NCBI GenBank assembly: GCA_016286165.1
Contig: JAEESE010000015.1
Span: 28,626-92,625, forward strand
Length of the DNA stretch: 64,000 bases
Direction of reading: 5' to 3'
Source of the DNA: Bacteroidaceae bacterium
GTDB lineage: Bacteria; Bacteroidota; Bacteroidia; Bacteroidales; Bacteroidaceae
Shown in pieces: positions 32,073-42,783 of this stretch; positions within the stretch are counted from its first letter, which is position 1; each line of letters begins with the position of its first letter. A program made the translations under genes and the position numbers. The notes under the pieces were generated by a model. That model saw only the letters and a list, made by a program, of their open reading frames with translations, was not told the DNA's origin and did not search any database.

Positions 32073-33161
32073 ATGAACGAAAAACTGTTATCTATTGTTG
32101 ACCAATTTGCCATCAAAGGCACGGTCGCAGAAATCAAACCCCTTGGCGAGGGACTCATCAACGACACCTTGCTAGTGAAAACCGCTGAGGCCGACGCCCC
32201 CGACTATGTCCTGCAGCGTGTCAACACAAACGTCTTCCCAGACGTGGACATGCTTATGAACAACATTAATGCCGTGACCAGTCACATCCGCAAGAAACTG
32301 GAAGCACGCGGCGAGGATGATATCGACCGCAAGGTGCTCACCTTTGTGCCGCTGAAGGCCGATGCCAACAAGCTCTATACCACCGTTGATGGTGATCCAT
32401 GGCGCTTGATGGTATTCATCAACGACGCTGTGACCAAGCAGGCCGTCAACCCTGAGAGCAGCGAGGCTGCCGGCGAAGCTTTTGGTGATTTCCAAGCCAT
32501 GCTGGCCGATATCCCCGTAGAGTTGGGCGAGACCATAAAGGACTTCCACAATATGGAGTTCCGCCTAGAGCAACTGAAGGAGGTCATTGCCAAAGATCCA
32601 GTTGGTCGTGTAGCCGGTGTGCAGCCCATAATCGACGAGCTGCTTTCGTATGCTGACGAGATGACCGTTGCCGAGCGTCTCGGCCGTGAGGGTAAACTGC
32701 CCAAGCGCATCTGCCACTGCGACACCAAGGTCAACAACATGATGTTCGACAAGCAGGACCGTGTGCTCTGCGTCATTGACCTCGATACCGTGATGCCCAA
32801 CTTCATCTTCTCAGACTACGGCGACTTCCTCCGCACCGCTGCCAATTTCACGGCTGAGGACGATCCCGACCTCACCAAGGTGGGCTTTAATATGGACATA
32901 TTCAAGGCCTTCACTCGTGGTTACCTACGCTCTGCCAAGAGCTTCCTCACCCCGCTCGAGAAGGAAATGCTGCCTTACGCCGCTACCCTTTTCCCGTATA
33001 TGCAAGCCGTTCGCTTCCTTTGGGACTATATCAGTGGTGACAAATACTGGAAGTGTAAATATCCAGAGCACAACCTCGACCGTGTTCGCAACCAGCTCGC
33101 TCTCTTCAAGAGCGCTTATGCCTTGAAGCCCGAGATGGCGAAGTTTATTGCAGAACAATAA
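32073..33161 (+). CDS. Phosphotransferase/kinase, N-acetylhexosamine-kinase-like
   Basis: A 362-residue cytoplasmic kinase of the aminoglycoside phosphotransferase/choline kinase fold. It shows the ATP-binding N-lobe (IKPLGEGLINDTLLVKT, YVLQRVNTNVF), the catalytic loop ICHCDTKVNNMMFD (with Asp in the HxDxxxxN pattern) and the metal-binding IDLDTVMP. The pattern and length resemble N-acetylhexosamine 1-kinase (NahK) and the Bacteroides protein formerly called mucin-desulfating factor. It may phosphorylate GlcNAc/GalNAc released from glycans; substrate is an inference. Followed by a strong bidirectional terminator. Confidence 0.8.
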   Translation: MNEKLLSIVDQFAIKGTVAEIKPLGEGLINDTLLVKTAEADAPDYVLQRVNTNVFPDVDMLMNNINAVTSHIRKKLEARGEDDIDRKVLTFVPLKADANKLYTTVDGDPWRLMVFINDAVTKQAVNPESSEAAGEAFGDFQAMLADIPVELGETIKDFHNMEFRLEQLKEVIAKDPVGRVAGVQPIIDELLSYADEMTVAERLGREGKLPKRICHCDTKVNNMMFDKQDRVLCVIDLDTVMPNFIFSDYGDFLRTAANFTAEDDPDLTKVGFNMDIFKAFTRGYLRSAKSFLTPLEKEMLPYAATLFPYMQAVRFLWDYISGDKYWKCKYPEHNLDRVRNQLALFKSAYALKPEMAKFIAEQ

Positions 33162-33183
33162 CGAAGTAACTATAGTTGTAGAG

Positions 33184-33220
33184 AATGAGGGGCTGTGTCA
33201 AAACGACACAGCCCCTCATT
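33184..33220. terminator. Bidirectional terminator between converging genes
   Basis: A perfect 16-bp stem (33184-33199 with 33205-33220) and a 5-nt AAAAC loop, in the gap between the kinase gene (+) and the amidase gene (-), with A/T-rich flanks. Confidence 0.88.
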
Positions 33221-33257
33221 GCTTTTCAATAACCAATTGCACAAATGTGTTAGGTCA

Positions 33258-34031
33258 TCACTCCTTTTTCCTTTCCTTTAGTTCAAATCCATCAGCATCA
33301 GCCAGCACCGGGAACTTCAAACTATAGTGGTGTAGAAAATCCATGTCAATGATGGCCGATGCAGCCCATTCCGTCTTGTCGGGGCACTCAATAATGGTAT
33401 CTCCGTAGGGGTGAATGATAGCCGAACGACCGTAGTACTCGCACTTCTGGTCGGTGCCTATGCGGTTGCAGGCCGCAACGTAGCATTGGTTCTCTATGGC
33501 TCGCGCCCTGATGAGTGTGCGCCATGCGGTGTCGCGGCTGATGGGGAAGTTGGCGCTGAAGATTATGCAGTCGTAGTCGCCTCTGTTGCGTGACCATATC
33601 GGATAGCGCAGATCATAGCACACTTGCAACAGGAACCTCACGCCGCGCCATTCCACCACTACTCGTTTGTTGCCTGCAGTGAACTCGTCGGCCTCGCCGC
33701 CGTAGGCGAAAAGATGTCGTTTGTCGTAGGTTGTCACCTCGCCGTTGGGGCGCACGAAATGCATTCGATTGTAGTTTAGCCCACCGTCCTCGGTGGCTAT
33801 AGAGCCAGCAATAGCGGCATCGAGCGCCTTGGCCTTCTCCTTCATCCATTGCAATATGGTGGGCTGGGCATCCACTATCTCCTCTGCCACGTTGTTGAGT
33901 CCAGTGGCAAACATTTCCGGCAGTACCAGCAGGTCTGTCTTGGGTATGGCTGCTATCAGCTCGTCCAGATGCCTAAGGTTATGTTCCACCCGGCACCAGT
34001 CAATATCGTGTTGTAGAATAGTAACCTGCAT
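33258..34031 (-). CDS. Nitrilase-family omega-amidase (YafV/Nit2-like)
   Basis: A 257-residue carbon-nitrogen hydrolase. The catalytic triad is visible: Glu in LLVLPEMFATG, Lys in TYDKRHLFAYGGE, and Cys in LLQVCYDLRYPIWSRN. The LPEMF and YDLRYP contexts are those of the YafV/Nit2 branch, which hydrolyses alpha-ketoglutaramate and alpha-ketosuccinamate (omega-amidase, a metabolite-repair role). The other nitrilase branches (N-carbamoylputrescine amidase, Nit1) have different flanking residues. Single gene with its own TATTTTTG promoter at 34080-34073. Confidence 0.87.
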   Translation of the reverse strand: MQVTILQHDIDWCRVEHNLRHLDELIAAIPKTDLLVLPEMFATGLNNVAEEIVDAQPTILQWMKEKAKALDAAIAGSIATEDGGLNYNRMHFVRPNGEVTTYDKRHLFAYGGEADEFTAGNKRVVVEWRGVRFLLQVCYDLRYPIWSRNRGDYDCIIFSANFPISRDTAWRTLIRARAIENQCYVAACNRIGTDQKCEYYGRSAIIHPYGDTIIECPDKTEWAASAIIDMDFLHHYSLKFPVLADADGFELKERKKE

Positions 34032-34072
34032 AATTCTATGCGTTCCTTTGTGTTAGTGTCAGAATTCGGCGG

Positions 34073-34080
34073 CAAAAATA
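34073..34080 (-). promoter_or_regulatory. -7 promoter element of the amidase gene
   Basis: Reverse-strand TATTTTTG, 42 bp before the ATG at 34031. Confidence 0.6.
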
Positions 34081-34186
34081 CACATAATAACGCATAAATA
34101 CGTAAAAAGGAATAAAAAAGTTACTTTTTTTCTTGTTTTTATGATTCTAAGGCTCGTTTCACCCGTTTGTATGTTTTTAAGACTCA

Positions 34187-34222
34187 CTTCCCTTTAACTT
34201 CAAAAAAACCTTCCCTTTAACT
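34187..34222. repeat. Paired 13-bp direct repeats before the frd promoter
   Basis: CTTCCCTTTAACT occurs at 34187-34199 and 34210-34222, 23 bp apart, ending 18 bp before the -33 element. The position suits an activator site. Confidence 0.65.
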
Positions 34223-34240
34223 AAAAAACAAGATATTTCC

Positions 34241-34271
34241 TTTGCCCAATCGGCAAAAACATATATTTTTG
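34241..34271 (+). promoter_or_regulatory. frdCAB promoter (-33 and -7)
   Basis: TTTG (34241-34244) and TATTTTTG (34264-34271) are separated by 19 bp, matching the Bacteroidota TTTG...TAnnTTTG arrangement. Confidence 0.7.
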
Positions 34272-34358
34272 CAGCAATTTAAGGGATTTATACCTACTTT
34301 TGATTACTAAAACCATTAATTCTATCATTTAATTTCAAACTATTAATTATTTTCAATT

Positions 34359-35027
34359 ATGTGGTTATGTGACTCATCTATCGGAAGAAAAGTGGTCATG
34401 TCCGTCACCGGATTGGCCTTGATTCTCTTCCTGACGTTCCATGCGTGCATGAACGTCGTAGCTCTGTTCAGTGCAGAAGGTTACAACATGATCTGCGAAT
34501 TCCTTGGCGCCAACTGGTATGCCGTGGTCGCTACAGTTGGTTTGGCAGCCCTCATGGCCCTGCACTTTGTGTTTGCCATCATCTTGACCTTGCAGAACAA
34601 GAAGGCGCGCGGCTCCGACAACTATGCCGTGACCAACAAGCCTGAGAAGGTCGAGTGGTACAGCCAGAACATGTTCCTCCTCGGCGTTATCGTCGTGTTA
34701 GGCCTCTGCCTGCACCTCTACAATTTCTGGTACAACATGATGTGGAGCGAGCTCATGGGCAACGCTTACACACAGTTGCCTTCGCCCAGCGACGGCTATG
34801 CTTGGATTGAGCAGACCTTCGCCCAGCCCGTCTTCGTAGTGCTTTATGTTATCTGGCTTTGTGCCATCTGGTTCCACATTAACCACGGTTTCTGGAGCGC
34901 TATCCAAACCTTGGGTTGGAGCGGCAAGATATGGCTCAATCGTTGGCAATGCATAGGTTTCTGGTGGTCCACCATCGTCATCCTGATGTTCTTCGCCGTC
35001 CTCGTCAAGTTTGCGTTCTTTGCTTAA
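34359..35027 (+). CDS. frdC: Fumarate reductase/succinate dehydrogenase cytochrome b subunit
   Basis: The membrane anchor of quinol:fumarate reductase, 222 residues with five hydrophobic helices, of the single-subunit di-heme (type B, b558) class found in Bacteroidota. His residues positioned in helices ([38 protein letters not shown]) are the expected heme ligands. It carries electrons from menaquinol to the FrdAB head in the cytoplasm. First gene of frdCAB with a clear promoter and possible operator repeats upstream; fumarate reductase is central to anaerobic succinate and propionate production in this group. Confidence 0.92.
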   Translation: MWLCDSSIGRKVVMSVTGLALILFLTFHACMNVVALFSAEGYNMICEFLGANWYAVVATVGLAALMALHFVFAIILTLQNKKARGSDNYAVTNKPEKVEWYSQNMFLLGVIVVLGLCLHLYNFWYNMMWSELMGNAYTQLPSPSDGYAWIEQTFAQPVFVVLYVIWLCAIWFHINHGFWSAIQTLGWSGKIWLNRWQCIGFWWSTIVILMFFAVLVKFAFFA

Positions 35028-35055
35028 CACAAAACCTTTAAAACATCTTACAACT

Positions 35056-37044
<1,989 letters not shown>

Positions 37045-37050
37045 GACCCT

Positions 37051-37086
37051 CCCCTCACCCTCCCTTGTAGGGAGGGAGTGGTCACC
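37051..37086. repeat. C-rich/G-rich palindrome after frdA
   Basis: CCTCCCTTGTAGGGAGGG with flanks CCTCACC and AGTGGTCAC. One of two copies of the dispersed family between frdA and frdB; such a hairpin could reduce read-through or shield the message end. Confidence 0.75.
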
Positions 37087-37159
37087 TTTCAAGAATAGGT
37101 TTTATTATTAACATTAAAGAATAACCCTAATGACCCCCTAATGAGTCAGATACATTCTA

Positions 37160-37198
37160 CTCCCCTCCCTAAAGGGAGGGGCAGGGGGGTGGGTCTTC
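37160..37198. repeat. C-rich/G-rich palindrome before frdB
   Basis: CTCCCCTCCCTAAAGGGAGG followed by a G-rich tail, ending 5 bp before the frdB ATG. The stem lies 20-40 nt upstream of the start codon in the operon transcript. Confidence 0.75.
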
Positions 37199-37203
37199 AT
37201 ATT

Positions 37204-37962
37204 ATGGCAAAAAATATTTCCGTAACCATCAAGTTCTGGAAACAGAACGGCCCGAAGGAGAAGGGCCACTTCGACACACATGAGTTGAAGAATATTCCCG
37301 ACGATACCTCCTTCCTCGAGGCTCTCGACATCATGAACGAGGAGCTCATCGAGGCCGGCAAGGAGCCTTTCGTCTTCGACCACGACTGCCGCGAAGGTAT
37401 CTGCGGCATGTGCTCGCTTTACATCAACGGTACACCTCACGGCAAGACCGAGCGCGGCGCCACCACCTGCCAGCTCTACATGCGCCGCTTCAAGGACGGC
37501 GAGACCATCACCGTGGAGCCTTGGCGCTCGGCCGGCTTCCCCGTCATCAAGGACTGCATGGTCGATCGCTCTGCCTTCGACAAGATCATCCAGGCTGGCG
37601 GCTACACCACCATCCGCACCGGCCAGGCTCAGGATGCCAACGCCATCCTCATCCCCAAGCAGGACGCCGATGAGGCTATGGACTGCGCCAGCTGCATCGG
37701 CTGCGGTGCCTGCGTAGCAGCTTGTAAGAACGGCTCTGCCATGCTCTTCGTCAGTTCCAAGGTCTCCCAGCTCGCTCTCCTGCCCCAGGGCCGTCCCGAG
37801 GCAGCCAAGCGCGCCAAGGCTATGGTGGCCAAGATGGACGAACTCGGTTTCGGCAACTGCACCAATACTCGCGCCTGCGAGGCTGTGTGCCCGAAGAACG
37901 AGACCATCGCCAACATCGCCCGTCTGAACCGCGAGTTCATCAAGGCTAAGTTGGCCGACTAA
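37204..37962 (+). CDS. frdB: Fumarate reductase/succinate dehydrogenase iron-sulfur subunit
   Basis: The electron-transfer subunit, 252 residues, carrying electrons between heme b of FrdC and FAD of FrdA. The 2Fe-2S cluster site is [18 protein letters not shown] with a fourth Cys at TTCQLY. The ferredoxin-like domain has [14 protein letters not shown] and [13 protein letters not shown] for the 4Fe-4S and 3Fe-4S clusters. The start [14 protein letters not shown] is preferred over the upstream ATG at 37141, which would translate the palindromic repeat. A terminator hairpin follows at 37989. Confidence 0.96.
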   Translation: MAKNISVTIKFWKQNGPKEKGHFDTHELKNIPDDTSFLEALDIMNEELIEAGKEPFVFDHDCREGICGMCSLYINGTPHGKTERGATTCQLYMRRFKDGETITVEPWRSAGFPVIKDCMVDRSAFDKIIQAGGYTTIRTGQAQDANAILIPKQDADEAMDCASCIGCGACVAACKNGSAMLFVSSKVSQLALLPQGRPEAAKRAKAMVAKMDELGFGNCTNTRACEAVCPKNETIANIARLNREFIKAKLAD

Positions 37963-37988
37963 TTCCGATTCCTCCCTATTTATTCTAT

Positions 37989-38022
37989 ATGGGCGGGCAG
38001 CACTAACTCGCTGTCCGCCCAT
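37989..38022 (+). terminator. Terminator after frdCAB
   Basis: ATGGGCGGGCAG (37989-38000) pairs with CTGTCCGCCCAT (38011-38022) at 11 of 12 positions around a 10-nt loop, 26 bp past the frdB stop. Confidence 0.75.
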
Positions 38023-38097
38023 TTGTATGATTGATATTCCCGGAGAACGCCATTACAGAAGTCCACGGAGCTGTTCGCAAAAAAATACTCAAACACA

Positions 38098-38760
38098 ATG
38101 GAACTGCTGAAGAAACTTATTATTATTGTGGTGCTGGCGCTGGTATGCCCAGTGTCGCAGGCCCAGATCTCACAAGAGATAATTAATGTGCTGCGTAAGA
38201 GCCAGGCCGCGATGGAGAATCCTGCCGGCGTGGAGATGGATATGAACGTCAAGGCCGGTCTGGCAGTCTTCTCGATGAACACCCACGTCACCACCTACAC
38301 TAAAGGTGATAAGTCGTTGGCGAGGATTTCTATGAAGATCCTCGGCCGCGAGGCGAAGTCGGAGGTCGGGTGCGACGGCAAGCAGGAATGGAAGTATAAG
38401 CCCCGCATCAAGGCTGGCGACGTCGATCGCCGCGACACCCTCTACATCACTCCCGTCAAGGGCAAATCCAAAGGCGACTACACCATTGATTTCGGGCTCG
38501 ACAAGGAGTACAAGAAAGCTACGATGAAAGAGAAGAACGGTCGCTACGAAATCACCTTCACCGAGCCTCGCGACAAAGAGATGCCTAAGAAGACCATTAT
38601 GCGCATCAACAAGAGCAACTACCATTTCTATGAGATAGAGTCGAAGGGCGGTGGCGTTTCGATGCGCATGACGGCTACTAAGATCAAGTTCGGCGTCAGC
38701 GACGACCTCTTCAAGCTCGACCAGAAGAAATATCCCGGTGCTGTCGTCGTGCGCAAGTAG
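38098..38760 (+). CDS. Exported LolA-like lipoprotein-carrier-type protein
   Basis: A 220-residue periplasmic protein with signal peptide MELLKKLIIIVVLALVCPVSQAQ. Its layout of long beta-strands (AGLAVFSMNTHVTTYTKGDK; KSEVGCDGKQEWKYKP; GRYEITFTEP; NYHFYEIESKGGGVSMRM) fits the open beta-barrel of the LolA/LolB superfamily that shields lipids or lipoproteins in transit to the outer membrane. The usual LolA signature is not exact, so this may be one of the several LolA-like paralogues of Bacteroidota. Single gene between frdB and typA. Confidence 0.6.
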   Translation: MELLKKLIIIVVLALVCPVSQAQISQEIINVLRKSQAAMENPAGVEMDMNVKAGLAVFSMNTHVTTYTKGDKSLARISMKILGREAKSEVGCDGKQEWKYKPRIKAGDVDRRDTLYITPVKGKSKGDYTIDFGLDKEYKKATMKEKNGRYEITFTEPRDKEMPKKTIMRINKSNYHFYEIESKGGGVSMRMTATKIKFGVSDDLFKLDQKKYPGAVVVRK

Positions 38761-38857
38761 CGCTTCGGCTTTGCTTTTCTGCTGTCGTACGGACAGGAAT
38801 CGGAGCGGCTTTTTGCAAAAAAATGCCTTTCCGTATCAGAGATTAGCTATTATTTCG

Positions 38858-38865
38858 TACCTTTG
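38858..38865 (+). promoter_or_regulatory. -7 promoter element of typA
   Basis: TACCTTTG, 29 bp before the typA ATG. Confidence 0.65.
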
Positions 38866-38894
38866 CAGCGCAATTCAGTTACTTATAACCCTTT

Positions 38895-40700
38895 ATGAAG
38901 CAAAACATACGCAATATCGCAATCATCGCACACGTCGACCACGGCAAGACAACACTGGTCGACAAGATGCTCCTGGCCGGTAATCTCTTCCGCGACAACC
39001 AGCAGACAGGCGAGCTTATGCTCGACAACAACGAGCTGGAACGTGAGCGTGGCATCACCATCCTCTCCAAGAACGTCTCTATCAACTACAAGGACACGAA
39101 GATCAATATCATCGACACCCCGGGTCACTCCGACTTCGGCGGCGAGGTGGAGCGCGTGCTGAATATGGCCGATGGCTGCCTGTTGCTCGTTGACGCTTTC
39201 GAGGGGCCGATGCCGCAGACGCGATTCGTGCTGCAGAAAGCGTTGCAGATAGGTTTGAAGCCCATCGTGGTCATCAACAAAGTGGACAAACCCAACTGCC
39301 GTCCCGAGGAGGTCTATGAGATGGTCTTCGACCTTATGTGCGAGCTCGACGCTACCGAGGACCAGCTCGATTTCCCCGTCATCTACGGCTCGGCCAAACA
39401 GGGTTGGATGGGCGAAGACTGGCAGACACCGACCAGCGATATCTTCTATCTCCTCGACCAGATTATCGAACACATACCTGCTCCCGAGCAGCTCGATGGC
39501 ACACCGCAGATGCTCATCACCTCGCTCGACTACTCGACCTATACTGGTCGCATCGCCGTGGGACGTGTTCATCGTGGCACTTTGAAGGAAGGCATGGCTA
39601 TCACCATTGCCCACCGCGACGGTTCGAAAGAGAAGACCAAGATAAAAGAGCTGCACACGTTCACGGGCATGGGACATCAGAAGACAGATTCAGTGTCGAG
39701 CGGTGACATTTGCGCCATCATCGGCCTCTCGAACTTCGAGATTGGCGACACCATTTGCGATGCCGAGGAGCCGGAAGCGTTGCCCACCATCTCCATTGAC
39801 GAACCTACGATGTCGATGCTCTTCACCATCAACGACTCGCCGTTCTTCGGCAAAGAAGGCCGTTGGTGCACCAGCCGCCACATCCACGAGCGTCTGATGA
39901 AGGAACTGGAAAAGAATCTGGCACTACGCGTGGAGATACCTGACGGCTACACCGATCGTTGGATAGTCAGCGGACGCGGCGTGCTTCACCTTAGTGTGCT
40001 CATCGAGACTATGCGCCGCGAAGGCTATGAACTGCAGGTTGGACAGCCGCAGGTCATCTATAAGGAAATCGGAGGCGAGCGATGTGAGCCCATCGAGGAG
40101 CTGACCATAAACGTGCCCGAGGAGTTTGCCTCGAAGATGATTGATATGGTCACGCGCCGCAAGGGCGAAATGACATCTATGGATGCGCAAGGCGAGCGTG
40201 TGAACATAGAGTTCCTCATCCCCTCACGCGGTATCATTGGCTTGAGAACCAATGTCCTAACAGCCTCACAGGGCGAAGCCATCATGGCACATCGCTACAA
40301 GGAATACCAGCCCTACAAGGGCGACATCGTGCGTCGCACGGCAGGCTCTATGATAGCCCTCGAGGGCGGCACGGCCTTCGCCTATGCCATCAACAACCTG
40401 CAGGACCGCGGCAAGTTCTTCATCGAACCGCAGACCGAAGTCTATGCCGGACAGGTCGTGGGCGAGCACATTCATGAGAACGACCTCGTCATCAACGTGA
40501 CGAAGAACAAGCAGCTCACGAACATGCGCGCCTCCGGCTCCGACGAGAAAGCCCGCATCATCCCCGCCACCATCCTCTCCCTCGAGGAGGCCCTCGAGTA
40601 CATCAAGGAGGACGAGTACGTGGAGGTCACGCCCAAGTCGATGCGTATGCGCAAGATCATCCTCGACCACCTCGAGCGCAAGAGGGCTAACAGGGAATAA
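38895..40700 (+). CDS. typA: Ribosome-associated GTPase TypA/BipA
   Basis: A translational GTPase of 601 residues that binds the ribosome like EF-G and assists 50S assembly, especially at low temperature or under stress. G1 is [15 protein letters not shown], the switch I region has [12 protein letters not shown]3 is [14 protein letters not shown] and G4 is NKVDKPNC. Domain II and the EF-G-like domains III and V follow ([21 protein letters not shown]), with the TypA-specific C-terminal domain ([19 protein letters not shown]). Preceded by a TACCTTTG promoter; the 3' flank has a stretch of GTGAAAAGTGAAA-type repeats before the peptidase gene. Confidence 0.97.
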   Translation: MKQNIRNIAIIAHVDHGKTTLVDKMLLAGNLFRDNQQTGELMLDNNELERERGITILSKNVSINYKDTKINIIDTPGHSDFGGEVERVLNMADGCLLLVDAFEGPMPQTRFVLQKALQIGLKPIVVINKVDKPNCRPEEVYEMVFDLMCELDATEDQLDFPVIYGSAKQGWMGEDWQTPTSDIFYLLDQIIEHIPAPEQLDGTPQMLITSLDYSTYTGRIAVGRVHRGTLKEGMAITIAHRDGSKEKTKIKELHTFTGMGHQKTDSVSSGDICAIIGLSNFEIGDTICDAEEPEALPTISIDEPTMSMLFTINDSPFFGKEGRWCTSRHIHERLMKELEKNLALRVEIPDGYTDRWIVSGRGVLHLSVLIETMRREGYELQVGQPQVIYKEIGGERCEPIEELTINVPEEFASKMIDMVTRRKGEMTSMDAQGERVNIEFLIPSRGIIGLRTNVLTASQGEAIMAHRYKEYQPYKGDIVRRTAGSMIALEGGTAFAYAINNLQDRGKFFIEPQTEVYAGQVVGEHIHENDLVINVTKNKQLTNMRASGSDEKARIIPATILSLEEALEYIKEDEYVEVTPKSMRMRKIILDHLERKRANRE

Positions 40701-40718
40701 ACTCGCAAAGCGAGAGTG

Positions 40719-40850
40719 AAAAGTGAAAGAGTGAGAAGTGAAAAATAAGAGTTACTTTTACCTCTTCACTTTTCTCCAGAGATCCTTCGTCTAACAGTTT
40801 CGGTATATTTTATTTTTCACTTTTCATTCTTTCATTTTTCATTCTTTTAC
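40719..40850. repeat. GTGAAA / TTTTTCAC simple-sequence flank
   Basis: Imperfect iterations of GTGAAAAGTGAAA on the left and TTTTTCACTTTTCATTC on the right, able to pair partly with each other. No gene. Typical low-complexity spacer; could act as a weak terminator of typA. Confidence 0.5.
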
Positions 40851-40851
40851 T

Positions 40852-41736
40852 ATGGACTTAACAGGAAGAAGAGAAAGCTCTAATGTCGACGATCGTCGGC
40901 GTATGAGCGGAGCAACGAAGGCCGGAATAGGCGGTATCGGTGCTATCATCATTGCTTGCCTGATGGCTTGGCTCACTGGCGGCGACATCTTTCAGGCTTT
41001 CCAACAGGCTGGTGGTCTGGAAGCTATCACGAATCAGAACGTCTCGACTAGCGATCAGCAGGAACGTGAGTTCACCGAGGAAGAACAGCAGCTGGCACTC
41101 TTCGCTTCTCAGGTGCTTGCCAGTACCGAGGATGTATGGAGCGACGTGTTCAAGAAGCAGTTGGGCAAGACGTATATCCCCCCGCGCATGGTGCTCTACA
41201 CTGGAAGTGTGCAGACGGGTTGTGGTGCCGGCAACGCTGCCGTAGGACCGTTCTACTGCTCTGCTGACCAGGCCCTGTACATTGACCTCTCGTTCTTCAC
41301 ATCGATGAAGAGTCAGCTTGGTGCTGACGGCGACTTCGCTTATGCTTACGTCATCGCCCACGAGGTGGGACACCATGTGCAGCACCTGCTCGGAACACTG
41401 AATGCCGCTCATGCCCAGATGGCTAAGATGAACTCCACACAATCCAATAAGGTTAGCGTGCGCATAGAACTGCAGGCTGACTACTATGCCGGCGTTTGGG
41501 GCCACCACGAGGGTAAAACCTTCGGCTCGCTTGACGACGGCGACCTTATGGAGGCCATCAACTGCGCCAAGGTTATCGGCGACAACTATCTCCAGGAGAA
41601 AGCCCGCGGCTATTCACAGCCCGAGAGCTTCACCCACGGTACTTCTGCACAGCGCATGAAATGGCTCAAGGCAGGTCTGCAGACAGGAGACATGAGCCGT
41701 GGCGACACGTTCAGCATCCCTGAGAGCCAACTCTAA
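40852..41736 (+). CDS. Neutral zinc metallopeptidase, YpfJ family
   Basis: A 294-residue membrane-anchored protein of the YpfJ/KPN_02809 neutral zinc metallopeptidase family. The N-terminus MDLTGRRESSNVDDRR is the family opening; one membrane helix follows (GIGAIIIACLMAWLTGG), then a conserved domain with VLYTGSVQTGCGAGNAAVGPFYC and the zinc motif VIAHEVGHHVQ (HExxH, residues 170-174). ELQADYYAGVW supplies a possible third ligand. The family is widespread, with little known of its substrate. It faces the periplasm by predicted topology. Single gene. Confidence 0.9.
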   Translation: MDLTGRRESSNVDDRRRMSGATKAGIGGIGAIIIACLMAWLTGGDIFQAFQQAGGLEAITNQNVSTSDQQEREFTEEEQQLALFASQVLASTEDVWSDVFKKQLGKTYIPPRMVLYTGSVQTGCGAGNAAVGPFYCSADQALYIDLSFFTSMKSQLGADGDFAYAYVIAHEVGHHVQHLLGTLNAAHAQMAKMNSTQSNKVSVRIELQADYYAGVWGHHEGKTFGSLDDGDLMEAINCAKVIGDNYLQEKARGYSQPESFTHGTSAQRMKWLKAGLQTGDMSRGDTFSIPESQL

Positions 41737-41800
41737 TACTCATTACCTAATCCCCTTTCTCTCAAAGAGAGGGAAGCCGGCAAGCCGGCAGTTTAACCTT

Positions 41801-41845
41801 AACCCCCTCCCTCCCCTCACTTTGGTAAGGGCTGGGGGAGGGTCT
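41801..41845. repeat. C-rich/G-rich palindrome before the SGNH gene
   Basis: CCCCTCCCTCCCCTCAC, TTTGGTAAG, then GGCTGGGGGAGGGTC. It ends 9 bp before the ATG at 41854. Next to it (41752-41775) is a second small hairpin, CTTTCTCTCAAAGAGAG. Confidence 0.7.
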
Positions 41846-41853
41846 TTAACGTT

Positions 41854-42672
41854 ATGAAACCTTTACGCTTATTTTGTATTGCAGTGTTTGCGCTCGCAGG
41901 CAGTGCAGCTGTTTCCGCAAAAGCGGAACAAGATCCTAAGGCCAATATCAATTTGCTGTTCATAGGCAATAGCATCACAGCAGGTGCCACACTCAGCAAC
42001 GCATCGACACAGGCGCCACCCATCGTGTGTGGAAAGTTGGTGCAGGAGGCTACGGGCGTGACCACCAATGTGTATAACGGCGGTCATTCGGGCATCACCA
42101 CCTTAGGCTTCCTGCCCGGCCGTGATGATTTCACACGTGTGCTGACAGCAGCCAAGGCTTATCGTGACAATAATGGCGGACTCATCTATTTCTCCATAAT
42201 GCTTGGCACCAACGACAGCGCTTGCACCACCACCGAAGGGGCGCCTGTGGCTCCTGACACCTATGGCGCCAATATCAGGAAGATTATCGATGCCCTGATA
42301 GCTGGTGTGCCAGGCTGCAAGATACTGCTTAACTATCCCATCTGGTACAGTCCCAGCACCCACAATAGTGCCAAATACCTGCAGGAAGGTCTCGACCGTC
42401 TGCGCAGCTACTACCCCGTGCTCGATGCAATAGTGAAGGAGTACGGCCAGGTTTATGGCGGCAACCCAGGCGTATGGGAGTTCTTCGAGTATAACAAGGA
42501 GCTATTCACGGCAGAGAATGGCCATGCGGGCACCTTTTTCCTGCACCCCAACCAAGTGGGAGCACAGCGTCTGGCTGAGCATTGGGCTAAGAGCCTCTTG
42601 AAACTCATTGAGGCCGACGGTGTGGCAGTGGCTAAAACCGCTGGCAGCACGGAAGCTGTGCAAACCCGCTGA
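41854..42672 (+). CDS. Exported SGNH/GDSL-type esterase
   Basis: A 272-residue protein with signal peptide MKPLRLFCIAVFALAGSAAVSA. The SGNH blocks are present: LLFIGNSITAGATLS with the nucleophile Ser40 (block I), GGHSGITT (block II Gly), MLGTNDSACT (block III Asn) and a late HPNQVGAQRLAEHW (block V His). This fits periplasmic or secreted esterases that deacetylate glycans, such as the sialate O-acetylesterase or acetylxylan esterase branches, though substrate cannot be assigned. It follows the peptidase gene by 117 bp holding a palindromic repeat. Confidence 0.87.
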   Translation: MKPLRLFCIAVFALAGSAAVSAKAEQDPKANINLLFIGNSITAGATLSNASTQAPPIVCGKLVQEATGVTTNVYNGGHSGITTLGFLPGRDDFTRVLTAAKAYRDNNGGLIYFSIMLGTNDSACTTTEGAPVAPDTYGANIRKIIDALIAGVPGCKILLNYPIWYSPSTHNSAKYLQEGLDRLRSYYPVLDAIVKEYGQVYGGNPGVWEFFEYNKELFTAENGHAGTFFLHPNQVGAQRLAEHWAKSLLKLIEADGVAVAKTAGSTEAVQTR

Positions 42673-42732
42673 CAGTAGTGAGGTAGGTTGCAAGTTTTTG
42701 CTCAAATTCTTTGAGAATTGCCGAAAGCTGAG

Positions 42733-42740
42733 TAATTTTG
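42733..42740 (+). promoter_or_regulatory. -7 promoter element of metG
   Basis: TAATTTTG, 43 bp before the metG ATG. Confidence 0.6.
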
Positions 42741-42783
42741 CACCCGCAAAACGGAAGTAACGAACAAAATCATTTTTTAGAAT

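Larger units (their letters stand above)
34032..34358. other. 327-bp divergent regulatory region upstream of frdCAB
   Basis: No gene seen. It contains the amidase promoter on the left, an AT-rich centre, a pair of 13-bp direct repeats (34187-34222), the -33 and -7 elements of the frd operon, and an 87-bp leader before frdC. Confidence 0.65.
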
